Source: Streptomyces fildesensis
GTDB taxonomy: Bacteria; Actinomycetota; Actinomycetes; Streptomycetales; Streptomycetaceae
Direction: 5' to 3'
Length of the DNA: 64,000 bases
Assembly: GCF_016107395.1 (NCBI RefSeq)
Contig: NZ_JAAIKO010000011.1
Location: 115,929 to 179,928 of the forward strand
Made by a program: the position numbers and the translations under genes. Under the pieces are notes generated by a model. The model was not told where the DNA came from. It did not search any database and saw only the letters and a list, made by a program, of their open reading frames with translations. Numbering within the stretch: the stretch's first letter is position 1; the number at the start of each line of letters is the position of its first letter. Shown piece after piece: positions 8,570-17,423 of this stretch.

Positions 8570-9187
8570 CTATTCGCTGAGCCCCACGACGCCCCAGCCC
8601 CGCCGGGCGGCCTCGGCGAGGACGCGGCCCCAGTCCTCCAACAGGTCGGTGAACGCGTCGAAGTCGCCGACCCAGGCCTCGGGGGCGGCGGCATGCTCGG
8701 AGAAGGCCGCGCGCAACCCGCCGAGCCGGGGCCGTACCTGCTCCCAGGTCACGGCCAGCTCCCGCACGCTCTCCGGTGACCGGGCGAGCAGCAGGCCATA
8801 GGTGATGCCCGGGTCGTCGGGGAAGAACCCCGGATCCGTGTGCTGCGCCGCACCGTCCGGCCCCTCCCAGATCAAGCCGAGCAGCAGGGCGTCCAACCCG
8901 GTCCGCAGCAGTGGATCGGCATGGTCACGCACGGACTCCCACCGCTGCCCCGCCCAGAAGTGCGCCTTGAACGAGCCGCAGGTGCGCCGGAACTCATGGA
9001 CGGCGAAGAAGGCAGCGTCGGGCCCGCCCGGCCGCACCCAGTCGCCCTCGACCGCCGGCGCCCCGTGGTCCCACAGCCCTGTCTCGTCGGCGTACCAGCC
9101 ATCCCTCAACCGCGACAACCGCTCCTGGGGCGGCGCCTCCCCCAGCCATGACCAGGCGGCGATCATCACGTTGATGTCCAGTCCCAT
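8570..9187 (-). CDS. Conserved hypothetical protein (205 aa)
   Basis: The product starts MGLDINVMIAAWSWLGE at ATG 9187; an upstream in-frame start (9235) lacks conserved character. It is tryptophan- and acid-rich with no membrane segment or signal peptide. The pattern resembles a family of uncharacterised cytoplasmic actinobacterial proteins, but I cannot name a domain. It is monocistronic and faces the small gene across a hairpin. Confidence 0.65.
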   Translation of the reverse strand: MGLDINVMIAAWSWLGEAPPQERLSRLRDGWYADETGLWDHGAPAVEGDWVRPGGPDAAFFAVHEFRRTCGSFKAHFWAGQRWESVRDHADPLLRTGLDALLLGLIWEGPDGAAQHTDPGFFPDDPGITYGLLLARSPESVRELAVTWEQVRPRLGGLRAAFSEHAAAPEAWVGDFDAFTDLLEDWGRVLAEAARRGWGVVGLSE

Positions 9188-9256
9188 ACCGGGCGAGACT
9201 ACCGATCGCACGTACCCGGGCCGCCCTGCCGGCACTCAGCAACGCGCCTGAAGCTC

Positions 9257-10168
9257 TCAGGTGACGTCCCCGTAGAGCCGGAAGATCCGCGGCCCGGCCT
9301 CGCCGCGGTCCCGTTCACGGAGCAACGACCAGCAGCGGGCGACGAGTTCTCTGGCCTGGCTGCCGGCCCAAGGCTGCGGCAACAGCTCCGGTGGGAGCAG
9401 CGGGTCGGGTTCCATGGCGCGGGTGAACTCCGCGGCGATCTCCACCGCGATGGTGAGCAGTTCGGGTGCGGTGAGTTCCACCGGGTCGTTGAGACGCTCC
9501 AGCCGGGGCCTGGCCACCGCGCCGAGGCGGTGGTAGCGGTCGGCGATGGTCTGCTGGGGCCAGAGTTCACGGGCGAGTGCGACGGGTTCCCGCAGGTCGC
9601 CCCTGCGCAGGTCGTTCGAGGTGAGAAAGGTGACGCGGTCGAGCACGCCGAGGCGGCGGGCTTCGTCCTCGACGTAGGGCTCCCACGCGTTCGCGCTGAC
9701 GTACAGGCCGCCCTGCAGGACCGCTCCGCCCAGGCGCAGGAGCGCTTCCCGCAGGGCGTCCCTGGCCGTACGGGACGCTTCGGGTACCGCGAAGGCGGCC
9801 AGGTGCCAGGTGCCGCCCCAGGGCGCGAGCCCGGCGTCCTGCTGGAAGGCGTAGCGGACGAACTCGATGTCGGGTGCGATCGCGCGGACGGTGTCGGCGG
9901 TGGCCCGCAGCAGTGCCTTGCGGCCACGGCCTTCGTGGGTGAAGGCGCCCTCGGCGACGAGCCGCTTGATGCACAGCCGTACCTGTTGGTCGCTCATGGC
10001 GAGTGCGCCGGCGACGTCGTACAGTTCGCCGGCGTCCACGGTGCCGTCCTCGCGGAGCAACGCGTCGACGAGCATGCGGGTCGGGACCTCGACGGGTCCG
10101 GCCGCCCCGGCGTCGGGCGGGGGCCCGGTGCGGTGCGACGGGGACGGCGGCGGCTGATGATCGGTCAC
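9257..10168 (-). CDS. PaaX-family transcriptional regulator
   Basis: This 303-aa protein has an N-terminal winged helix (LVDALLREDGTVDAGELYDVAGAL, then SDQQVRLCIKRLVAEGAFTHEGRGRKA) followed by the PaaX-like core (PWGGTWHLAAFAVPEASRTARDALREAL). PaaX proteins repress phenylacetate and related aromatic catabolism in response to acyl-CoA ligands. No such pathway is adjacent here. The GTG start at 10168 overlaps the stop of the upstream acetyltransferase (GTGA), so the two form an operon. Confidence 0.8.
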   Translation of the reverse strand: MTDHQPPPSPSHRTGPPPDAGAAGPVEVPTRMLVDALLREDGTVDAGELYDVAGALAMSDQQVRLCIKRLVAEGAFTHEGRGRKALLRATADTVRAIAPDIEFVRYAFQQDAGLAPWGGTWHLAAFAVPEASRTARDALREALLRLGGAVLQGGLYVSANAWEPYVEDEARRLGVLDRVTFLTSNDLRRGDLREPVALARELWPQQTIADRYHRLGAVARPRLERLNDPVELTAPELLTIAVEIAAEFTRAMEPDPLLPPELLPQPWAGSQARELVARCWSLLRERDRGEAGPRIFRLYGDVT

Positions 10169-10791
10169 GGTGTCCCATCCTGACAGGCCGGGACGGCGCG
10201 CAGCATGGTGGCCACGGAGCCGAAGCCGAGGAGCGAGCGCAAGTAGGGTGTGTGTTCGGTCCGGACGACCGAGAAGCTCCGCCGCTCGTACAGTTCCCTG
10301 GCGCGCGGATTGGTGTCGATCACGTCCAGCCTGATCTCGCGGCAGCCGCGCTCCGCCGCCACTGCGGCCACCTCCTCGATGAGGAGGCTGCCGACGCCCC
10401 GGCTTCTGACCTGGGAGTCCACGGCGATGCCGTCCATGACGAGCTGACCGGAGTCCGTGGGCCGGCGTTCGAACAGGGCGAGGATCAGCACCCCCCTGAG
10501 GCCCTTGAGGACGCCGTATGCGCGCAGGACGTCCCAGGCCGTTCCCCCGGTGAGCGCCCGGCCGCCGTGCTGATAGCCGGCGAGACCCACGAGCCGCCCG
10601 TCGAGGTACGCGCACACGGCACGGTCGGCGTTCAGGTGGTCCGCGATGAACCGCACCGCCCGGTCCTGCGGGTTCAGCGCGGGGCCGAGCTTGCGGCCGA
10701 ACGCTTCCCAGTACAGCTCGGCCGCCCGCCGCTCCGAGCCGGCGGCAACCCCCCGCCGGACCACGATTCCTGTCCGCGCATCAGCTCCCAT
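10165..10791 (-). CDS. GNAT-family N-acetyltransferase
   Basis: 208 aa, starting at ATG 10791. The acetyl-CoA motif is clear (GIAVDSQVRSRGVGSLLIEE, with RSRGVG as the Q/R-x-x-G-x-G loop), followed by IRLDVIDTNPRARELYERRSF typical of the family. It is cotranscribed and coupled with the PaaX-type gene. The operon diverges from an alpha/beta hydrolase, so an acyl or acetyl substrate common to all three is possible but unproven. Confidence 0.85.
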   Translation of the reverse strand: MGADARTGIVVRRGVAAGSERRAAELYWEAFGRKLGPALNPQDRAVRFIADHLNADRAVCAYLDGRLVGLAGYQHGGRALTGGTAWDVLRAYGVLKGLRGVLILALFERRPTDSGQLVMDGIAVDSQVRSRGVGSLLIEEVAAVAAERGCREIRLDVIDTNPRARELYERRSFSVVRTEHTPYLRSLLGFGSVATMLRAVPACQDGTP

Positions 10792-10854
10792 GTCGTCCCC
10801 GCACCCCTGTCGTCATCGTCATCGCCGACCCTCTGTATCTATCATCCTTCTCAC

Positions 10855-10885
10855 GATCGTATCTTATGCGATAGTTATGATCTCG
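10855..10885 (+). promoter_or_regulatory. AT-rich promoter region of the alpha/beta hydrolase gene
   Basis: The 115-bp divergent spacer contains an AT-rich segment with TATC-N6-GATA (10860-10873) and a TATGAT -10-like box (10876-10881). A regulator site here could control both directions; the PaaX-type protein is the obvious candidate. Confidence 0.3.
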
Positions 10886-10907
10886 TTCGATACCCAGGAG
10901 GCAATTC

Positions 10908-11969
10908 ATGCGGTCAGGGAACACGCCCCCACGTCGACGGCTGCGCGCAGCCGTCTGGTCGCTCGTCGCGGTGCTGCTGGTGGCCGCGGGTCTCGGCGGC
11001 GTGGTGCTGTGGCAGAACTCCTACGACATGGACGAGCACCGTGTCGTCGTCCGCCAGGGCGGCCATACGCTCAGCGGCGTCCTCAGCACGCCCCGGGACG
11101 GCCGCACCCGGCACGGGCTGGTCGTGTTCGTCCACGGCGACGGTCCCGTCGATGCCACCCACGAAGGCGGGTACGAACCCCTGTGGGAGGCGTACGCGCG
11201 CAGCGGCTACGCCTCCCTGTCCTGGGACAAGCCCGGCGTCGGCGGCACGCCCGGGGACTGGCTCGGCCAGTCGATGGACGACCGGGCGGACGAGGCCGCG
11301 GCCGCCATCGCCTGGGCCCGCTCCCGTCCGGACATCGACACCGGGCGGATCGGGCTGTGGGGTGCCAGCCAGGCCGGCTGGGTGCTCCCGAAGATCGCCG
11401 CGCGGACAGCCGTGGCCTTCGTCATCGCCCTCTCCCCCGCGATCAACTGGCTGCGGCAGGGCCGCTTCAACCTCCTCGCCGAACTGCGCGCGGAAGGCGC
11501 CACCCCCGCGCGCATCCAGCGGGAGACCGTCAGGAGCGACACCACACGCCGCCTGCTGGAACGGCGGGCGACCTTCGAGGAGTACGTGCGGACCATGGGC
11601 GGCCCGGACGCGATGACCGCCGGCCGCTGGGGGTTCATCACCAGGAACTACACCTCGGACGCGACAGCCGATCTGCCCGCACTGCGCGGCATACCGGTGC
11701 TGCTCGCCCTCGCGGGCCAGGACGTCAATGTGGACACCGCCGACACGGAGTCCGTCTACCGCGCCGTGCTGGCGCCCGCCGGCCGGCTCACCGTCCAGCA
11801 CTACGCCGACGCGAATCACTCGCTGGTCAAGCACTCCGTCGAGGAGTCGGACCTCAGGATCACCCTCACCGCCCTCTTCGCCCCGCGATCCCTCTTCGCG
11901 GACGGCTTCCTCGACGACCAACGGCAGTTCCTGCGGGAGCTCCGCGCCCCCGGCGGGACGGCCCGGTGA
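10908..11969 (+). CDS. Membrane-anchored alpha/beta hydrolase
   Basis: 353 aa with an N-terminal membrane segment (about residues 12-36) and an extracytoplasmic alpha/beta hydrolase domain. The oxyanion region VVFVHGDGP and the nucleophile elbow GASQAG (Ser154) are clear. The catalytic Asp is probably in LALAGQDVNVD and the His in ADANHSLV. It resembles acyl hydrolases or dipeptidyl-peptidase-like esterases of Gram-positive bacteria. A ribosome site, CAGGAGG, precedes the ATG. Substrate unknown. Confidence 0.8.
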   Translation: MRSGNTPPRRRLRAAVWSLVAVLLVAAGLGGVVLWQNSYDMDEHRVVVRQGGHTLSGVLSTPRDGRTRHGLVVFVHGDGPVDATHEGGYEPLWEAYARSGYASLSWDKPGVGGTPGDWLGQSMDDRADEAAAAIAWARSRPDIDTGRIGLWGASQAGWVLPKIAARTAVAFVIALSPAINWLRQGRFNLLAELRAEGATPARIQRETVRSDTTRRLLERRATFEEYVRTMGGPDAMTAGRWGFITRNYTSDATADLPALRGIPVLLALAGQDVNVDTADTESVYRAVLAPAGRLTVQHYADANHSLVKHSVEESDLRITLTALFAPRSLFADGFLDDQRQFLRELRAPGGTAR

Positions 11970-11999
11970 TCCGCGCCTCCCGCCGGTCGCGGCCGTGTC

Positions 12000-12893
12000 T
12001 CACGCGGGATGTTCCGAGCAGAGGCAGCTGACGCCCTTCTCGATCCACTCCTGACCGGCCCAGTCCGGGTGCCGCTCGATCATCAGCGCCGATATCTCGT
12101 CGATGATCGTCTGCTCGCCGACGGCGGAATCGCGGCGGATCCACGTCTCGTCGCGCAGGAGCCGCAGATAGTCGCGGACGTCCGCCAGCAGTTGCGGCCC
12201 GCCGACGTCACCGTGACCGGGAACCACGACCTTCGCGCCCTCGGCGGCCAGCCGCTGCATCACGGCAAGCCAGCGGGTGCCCGAGACGTCGGCGTCGTAC
12301 GGCGGGAACCACGGGAAGATGGCGAACTGGCCGGCCTCCACGAGGTCGCCCGTGAACAGGACATCGGCGTCCGGCACTCTCACCACCTGATCCCCCTTGC
12401 TGTGCGCCCGCCCGGTGGCCCGCAGCTGGACCACCCGGCCTCCCAGGTCCAGGTCGTACGCCTCGTCGTAGACGACATCGGGTTCCACCGGTTCGACTCC
12501 CCGCAGCCGGCGCGCCACCGGCTCCCCGAGCCCCTTGAACATCTCCAGATAGCCGGCGCCCTTCACCTTCAGGTCCTCGGCCTGGGCCCGGTTGACCAGG
12601 AACGTCGCCTCGCCGGCGAAGACCTGTGCCCCGAAGGAGTGCTCGGGGTGGAAGTGCGTCGTGGTCAGGAACAGCCGGCGGCCCCTGGCGTAGTCCGCCG
12701 CGAACTCCAGCACCTTCGCGGCATTGGCGGGGCCCAGGCCCGTCTCGACGACCAGAACGGATTCCTGACCGCCGATGATGCCGATGTTCGGGACGAGCTG
12801 GACCCGCCGATCCGGGATGACCACCAGGTCACGGGCGAGTTCCCGCACCTCCGTGACCTGTACGACGGGGTCCTGCAGGACGTGTTCGGCCAT
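12000..12893 (-). CDS. MBL-fold metallo-hydrolase
   Basis: 297 aa. The metal-binding motif reads HFHPEH, a variant of HxHxDH with Glu in place of Asp. A second histidine lies in GRAHSKGD, an Asp in LFTGDLV, and a final His in VVVPGHGD. The layout matches cyclase/quinoprotein-relay-type MBL hydrolases. It is divergent from a LysR gene with a symmetric site between them, so the LysR protein probably controls it. Substrate unknown. Confidence 0.85.
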   Translation of the reverse strand: MAEHVLQDPVVQVTEVRELARDLVVIPDRRVQLVPNIGIIGGQESVLVVETGLGPANAAKVLEFAADYARGRRLFLTTTHFHPEHSFGAQVFAGEATFLVNRAQAEDLKVKGAGYLEMFKGLGEPVARRLRGVEPVEPDVVYDEAYDLDLGGRVVQLRATGRAHSKGDQVVRVPDADVLFTGDLVEAGQFAIFPWFPPYDADVSGTRWLAVMQRLAAEGAKVVVPGHGDVGGPQLLADVRDYLRLLRDETWIRRDSAVGEQTIIDEISALMIERHPDWAGQEWIEKGVSCLCSEHPA

Positions 12894-13040
12894 CGTGGCT
12901 CCTGGGTCTTGTCGGCGATCGAACCGAGCCGGCAGTGCCGTGACGACACCCGGCGGTCCGTCCGGTGCCTGTCGTGGCAGGCCCCGTGGTCCCAGTCAGC
13001 CGCGGGATGCGCCAGGTGTCCAAGACCGATTCCTGCCCGC

Positions 13041-13059
13041 CGATACTGAGCGGGTATCG
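13041..13059. promoter_or_regulatory. Dyad between divergent MBL and LysR genes
   Basis: CGATAC-N7-GTATCG, perfect 6-bp arms, lies 10 bp ahead of the LysR start. It contains the T-N11-A spacing typical of LysR sites. Autoregulation and control of the MBL gene are expected. Confidence 0.6.
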
Positions 13060-13068
13060 TTGCTGTTC

Positions 13069-13935
13069 ATGGACTTGCGGACGCTGCGCTACTTCGTGGC
13101 GGTCGCCGAAGAGCTCCACTTCGGCCGGGCCGCCGCACGACTGCACATGACCCAGCCACCCCTGAGCCGGGCCGTCCAGCAACTGGAGTCCGATCTCGGC
13201 TGCGCACTGCTGCACCGCACCCCCACCGGTGTCTCGCTCACCGACGCCGGGGCCGTGCTCTACGACGAGACACGCACCCTGCTGTCCCAGGTCGAACAGC
13301 TCCGTAACCGGGTAGCGGCCGCGGGCGGCACCGCCACCCTCACCATCGGGACCCTCGCCGACAGCGCCGAACAGGTCGACACCCGGCTGGCCGCCGCCTA
13401 CCGGAAACGCCACCCCAGCGCCCGGGTCCGCATCCGCGAGGCCGACTTCACCGACCCGACCGCCGGACTGCGGGCCGGCCTGGTGGACGTGGCCCTGACC
13501 CGGGCACCCTTCGACGACACCGGCATCACGGTCCGCGTGCTGCGCTCCGACCCTGTCGGCGTGGTCCTGCGAACCGACGACCCGCTCGCCGACCGTGAGA
13601 GCCTGCGACCGGACGATCTCGCGGACCGGCGATGGTTCCAGCTGCCCGAAGGGACCGATCCCGCGTGGCGGGCCTTCTGGAACGGCCCGCCGGCCACCGC
13701 CCACCGACGGGACGGGACGGTCGTGCGCACCGTGCACGAGTGCCTGCAGTCCGTCCTGTGGGACGGCGCCGTGGGACTGGCGCCACTCGCCCACGCCCTC
13801 CCCGAGGGCCTGACCTCCGTGCCCTTGATCGACATGCCGTCCAGCGATCTCGTCATCGCCTGGAACAGCAGCGACACCAACCCGTTGATCCGCTCCTTCG
13901 TCCACCTCGCCGCAACCGTCTACCGACCGGCCTGA
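13069..13935 (+). CDS. LysR-family transcriptional regulator
   Basis: 288 aa. The N-terminal helix-turn-helix is canonical (LRYFVAVAEELHFGRAAARLHMTQPPLSRAVQQLE), and the effector domain follows from about residue 88. The ATG at 13069 starts exactly at MDLRTLRYF, the usual LysR beginning, and comes right after the dyad. Effector unknown; the divergent MBL hydrolase is the likely target. Confidence 0.9.
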   Translation: MDLRTLRYFVAVAEELHFGRAAARLHMTQPPLSRAVQQLESDLGCALLHRTPTGVSLTDAGAVLYDETRTLLSQVEQLRNRVAAAGGTATLTIGTLADSAEQVDTRLAAAYRKRHPSARVRIREADFTDPTAGLRAGLVDVALTRAPFDDTGITVRVLRSDPVGVVLRTDDPLADRESLRPDDLADRRWFQLPEGTDPAWRAFWNGPPATAHRRDGTVVRTVHECLQSVLWDGAVGLAPLAHALPEGLTSVPLIDMPSSDLVIAWNSSDTNPLIRSFVHLAATVYRPA

Positions 13936-14216
13936 ACCGCAAACTGCCGTCGGCAGGCAACTCGGCCCGGCTACTCCCGGCCGCTCCCTTGATCGATCGC
14001 GAACGCGATGATCATGCAGCGGGCTTTCGCTTGCGTCCCCCATGGAACGTGCTGGTCTTCCGGCAACGGCGGGGGTCGCGTGCTCCGTTGCGGTGAGATG
14101 CCGTTCTCGTCCGTGCAAAGTCGGCGTGTTGGGGCGGTTTTCGTGGTGAATGTGTGGTGTTGATCGTGGGGTATGTGCCGCAACCCGTGCGGCACTTCCT
14201 CCACAAGGAGTTGTTG

Positions 14217-14582
14217 ATGTCGCGTTTCACCAAGGCCACTACGGTCATCGCCGTCATGGGATCCGCCCTGTTCGCCGGTGCGGGCATGGCCTCCGCCGAC
14301 GCGGGTGCGCACGGGGCGGCCGTCGGTTCGCCCGGTGTCCTGTCCGGCAATCTGATCCAGGTGCCCGTGCACATCCCGGTCAACCTCTGTGGCAACACGG
14401 TCAACGTGATCGGTCTGCTGAACCCCGCGTTCGGCAACACCTGTGAGAACTCCTCGGATCACCACATGACCGGCGACGACGGCCGCGGCGGCGACACCCA
14501 CGGCCGCCCGCAGGGCACCCACCACGAGAGCGGACAGCAGGGCAGCAAGGGTCACGGCGGCAAGGACGACTGCGACCACTGA
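14217..14582 (+). CDS. Short chaplin with His/Gly-rich C-terminal extension
   Basis: 121 aa with an AAGGAG ribosome site. Residues 1-28 form a Sec signal peptide cut near ASADA. Residues about 31-78 are one chaplin domain (GSPGVLSGNLIQVPVHIPVN, with Cys58 and Cys76 as the disulfide pair and the G-N-T-V and NPAFGN elements). Short chaplins are amyloid-forming surface proteins that coat aerial hyphae and spores. Normal short chaplins end just after the domain. This one continues for about 43 hydrophilic residues with seven histidines, many Gly/Asp, and a third cysteine (Cys119). No sortase signal is present. Confidence 0.9.
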   Translation: MSRFTKATTVIAVMGSALFAGAGMASADAGAHGAAVGSPGVLSGNLIQVPVHIPVNLCGNTVNVIGLLNPAFGNTCENSSDHHMTGDDGRGGDTHGRPQGTHHESGQQGSKGHGGKDDCDH

Positions 14583-14660
14583 TTCGCGGCCTGCTCGACG
14601 GTGTGCCGGACATCCCCCCGAGGAAGGTTCGGCTCGCCACAGGGCACACGCTGATCAGAA

Positions 14661-14704
14661 GATGCCGATGGGCCCGCCGGACGACCGCCGGACCCATCGG
14701 CATC
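14661..14704. terminator. Bidirectional terminator after the chaplin gene
   Basis: GATGCCGATGGG (14661-14672) pairs perfectly with CCCATCGGCATC (14693-14704); the loop contains a further CCGG-type pairing. It lies between the chaplin gene and the convergent permease gene. Confidence 0.7.
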
Positions 14705-14777
14705 GGCATTCCCGCGCATCCTCTGCATGAGGCGCTGTCCGCCGCGGCTCCCCAAAAAAGCGACGTCGGCACGGAAA

Positions 14778-17423
14778 TCAGGCGTCCGCCAACGCCGCCA
14801 CCACCGACGCACGCGCGGCACGGCTGCCCGGCAGCAGGGCCGCACACAGGCTCGCCCCCGTGGCGATCAGCGCATACGCGACCAGCTTCGCGATCGGGAC
14901 GCTGAGTACGGCGCCGCCCTGGCTGTGGCCGATGAGATGCTCGAACGCCCCGGCGAACGACACCCCGAGCAGCAGCCCGATGAGGGTGCCCAGCAGGGCC
15001 GTCAGCACGGCCTCCACCCAGAGCATCTTCATCATCCCGCCGCGCGAGAGCCCCAGGGCGCGCAGCAGTGCGGACTCCCGGGAGCGTTCCACGGCTGACA
15101 GGGAAAGGGTGTTGGCGATGCCGAGGACGGCTATCACGATCGCCATGGCCAGCATCACGGTGAACAGGGTCAGGGTCGACTGCGCACTGCCGGACAGGTC
15201 CGATTTCTTCTCCGCGAGACTGCCGATGTGGAGCAGCTGGAGCGCGGAGACGACGTCCTGGACGGCCGTGCGCGATTCGACGATGTTCACGCCTTCCCTG
15301 GCCAGGATCCGCACTTGGCTGTCACCGGCGGGTGCGAAGCCGCGGAGGAAGTCGTCGCGGGGCAGGAGGACGTCGAACCAGTCGATTCCGTGCCCGGTGT
15401 AGACCTGGTAGATCAGGGTGAGCCGGGCCGCGACCGTGCCGGCCCGCGGGGTCGCGACCTTCACCGTGTCACCGAGCTTCAGGTGCAGCGTGGCGGCGAG
15501 CTCGTTGGAGACGGCGGCCGTGCCGGCGGTGAAGTCGGCGAGGGAGCCGTTGCGCACGTTCGGCCGGAAGAGCGAGCCGTAGGCGCTCGATTCGACGGCA
15601 CCCACATCCGACGGCCGCCCGTTCACATCGGTCTTCGTACCGTCGACCGCGGCGACATGGGCCAGTTGAGGTTTCTTGCGCAGCTCCGCCGCCACGGCGA
15701 ACGGCACACTCTGGTCGGAACCGGCGAGCGGGTCGACCGAGTAGTCGTAAGGATTGTGGGACTCGATCCACTGCGACTGGGTGACCATGGCCGAATCCTG
15801 GATCACGGTGAACAGACTCATCAGCATGACGCCGACGGAGAGCGCCGCCATCGTCGTCGCGGTCCGCCGCGGGTTGCGCCGCGCATTGGCGGCCGCCAGT
15901 TTCGCCGGGGTGCCGAGCAATTTGGCCGGCAGCCAGCCCAGGATCCGCGTCAGTGGTCCCACGACGTCCGGCCCGATCGCCAGGACCGCGAGGAAGACCA
16001 ACGCGCACCCCGTACCGATCACCTTGATGCCGGCGTAAAGATCCGTCGAGCGGGTGCCGATCGCGATGACGGCCATCCCTGTGAAGCCCAGCACGGTCGC
16101 CGTCCAGAGCCGCAACGCGCCGACCCGGCCGTGGGAAGCAGTCGTGTCCGGCTGTTGGCGTACGGCGGATATCGGCGCCACCGTCGTCGCGGCGCGCGCC
16201 GGTACCGCCGCGGCGACCACCGTCACGACGATCCCGGCTGTCAGGGCGGCGACAACCGTGGTGCTGTGCACCACGACACCGCCCGCGGGCACCGTGGCGG
16301 TGGACAGGGCACTGACCACGGACCGCAGCCCCGCCGCTATGCCGATCCCCGCGAAGAGTCCCGCCACCGAGGCGAGCAACCCGACCACCGCCGCCTCCAG
16401 CAGGGTGCTGACGAACACCTGGTTCCGGGTCGCGCCCACACAGCGCAGCAACGCCAGTTGCCGCATCCGCTGGGTGACCAGGATCGTGAACGTGTTGTAG
16501 ATGACGAACGCCGCGACGAGCAGGGCCGTGACGCTGAAGACCAGGAGGATCTGCGGGAGGTTTCCGGCGATCTTCGCGCGGTGCAGCAGCGTGGCCCGGG
16601 TGAACTGCTGCCCGGTCAGGACCGAGAGGTCGGCGGACGGACCGAGCACCGCACGGATGCGCTCTGCCAGTTGGGACTGCGAGACCCCGGCGGCGGCACG
16701 TACATCGATCTGGTCGTAGCCGGTATGCCCGGTGACGGACAATGCCACGCCGGGCTGCAGGCCCACGACCGTGAAGCCGTTGGCCCGGTTGTCCACCCCG
16801 AACTCCATGACCCCGACCAGCCGGAACCGCCGCACCTGCTGATCGTGCGCGACGACCTGAACATCCTGACCGATCGTCAGATGCCGTTCCGCGACGGTGT
16901 CCTTGTCGACCACCGCCTCATCGGGCCGGTGCGGCGGTGTTCCCTCGACGACCGTGCCGCCGCTGAGTGCGACGTCGTCCGGGATCGCCAGCGCGCTGCC
17001 GGCGATCCCGTCGGTCGTCATCACCTGCCCGTCGATGTCCCGCATCGGTGCCGGCGCCTTGAGCCGCCCGGCCACCGCGGCCACCCCGTCGACACGGCGC
17101 ACGGCGTTCAGCACTTCCGGGGTGAGGACCGTGACACCGGGCTGTGCCGCGAGCCGCTGCTTCGCGGCGTCCGACGGTTGCACGGCCGCGTCCACGTTCT
17201 CCGCGGCACGGGCGTAGCTGTGGTCGAAAACCTGATGGATCGAGTCGGTCATCATGAACGTGCCCGCGATGAACGCGACCCCGAGCACTATCGACACCGA
17301 TGACAGCAACAGCCGTACTTTGTACGCCCTGAGTCCGGCCAACGTCACACGCAGCACAGCTACCCACCCCCGTGGTTCGGGAGCGTCGGCCGCTCCCGTC
17401 CCACCAGGGTAACCGGGCCCCAC
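14778..17423 (-). CDS. FtsX/MacB-type ABC transporter permease (ABC3 family), no partner ATPase nearby
   Basis: 881 aa with the two-repeat ABC3 layout. There is a membrane segment near residues 38-58, an extracytoplasmic domain, three membrane segments (about 290-420), two central segments, a second start-like segment (RNPRRTATTMAALSVGVML), another outer domain, and three C-terminal segments (VMLAMAIVIAVLGIANTLSL onwards). Such permeases work with a MacB-like ATPase in lipoprotein or peptide handling. No ATPase gene is adjacent, so it must recruit one from elsewhere. The GTG start at 17423 directly follows the upstream stop codon, implying translational coupling with the epimerase-like gene. 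Confidence 0.85.
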   Translation of the reverse strand: MGPGYPGGTGAADAPEPRGWVAVLRVTLAGLRAYKVRLLLSSVSIVLGVAFIAGTFMMTDSIHQVFDHSYARAAENVDAAVQPSDAAKQRLAAQPGVTVLTPEVLNAVRRVDGVAAVAGRLKAPAPMRDIDGQVMTTDGIAGSALAIPDDVALSGGTVVEGTPPHRPDEAVVDKDTVAERHLTIGQDVQVVAHDQQVRRFRLVGVMEFGVDNRANGFTVVGLQPGVALSVTGHTGYDQIDVRAAAGVSQSQLAERIRAVLGPSADLSVLTGQQFTRATLLHRAKIAGNLPQILLVFSVTALLVAAFVIYNTFTILVTQRMRQLALLRCVGATRNQVFVSTLLEAAVVGLLASVAGLFAGIGIAAGLRSVVSALSTATVPAGGVVVHSTTVVAALTAGIVVTVVAAAVPARAATTVAPISAVRQQPDTTASHGRVGALRLWTATVLGFTGMAVIAIGTRSTDLYAGIKVIGTGCALVFLAVLAIGPDVVGPLTRILGWLPAKLLGTPAKLAAANARRNPRRTATTMAALSVGVMLMSLFTVIQDSAMVTQSQWIESHNPYDYSVDPLAGSDQSVPFAVAAELRKKPQLAHVAAVDGTKTDVNGRPSDVGAVESSAYGSLFRPNVRNGSLADFTAGTAAVSNELAATLHLKLGDTVKVATPRAGTVAARLTLIYQVYTGHGIDWFDVLLPRDDFLRGFAPAGDSQVRILAREGVNIVESRTAVQDVVSALQLLHIGSLAEKKSDLSGSAQSTLTLFTVMLAMAIVIAVLGIANTLSLSAVERSRESALLRALGLSRGGMMKMLWVEAVLTALLGTLIGLLLGVSFAGAFEHLIGHSQGGAVLSVPIAKLVAYALIATGASLCAALLPGSRAARASVVAALADA

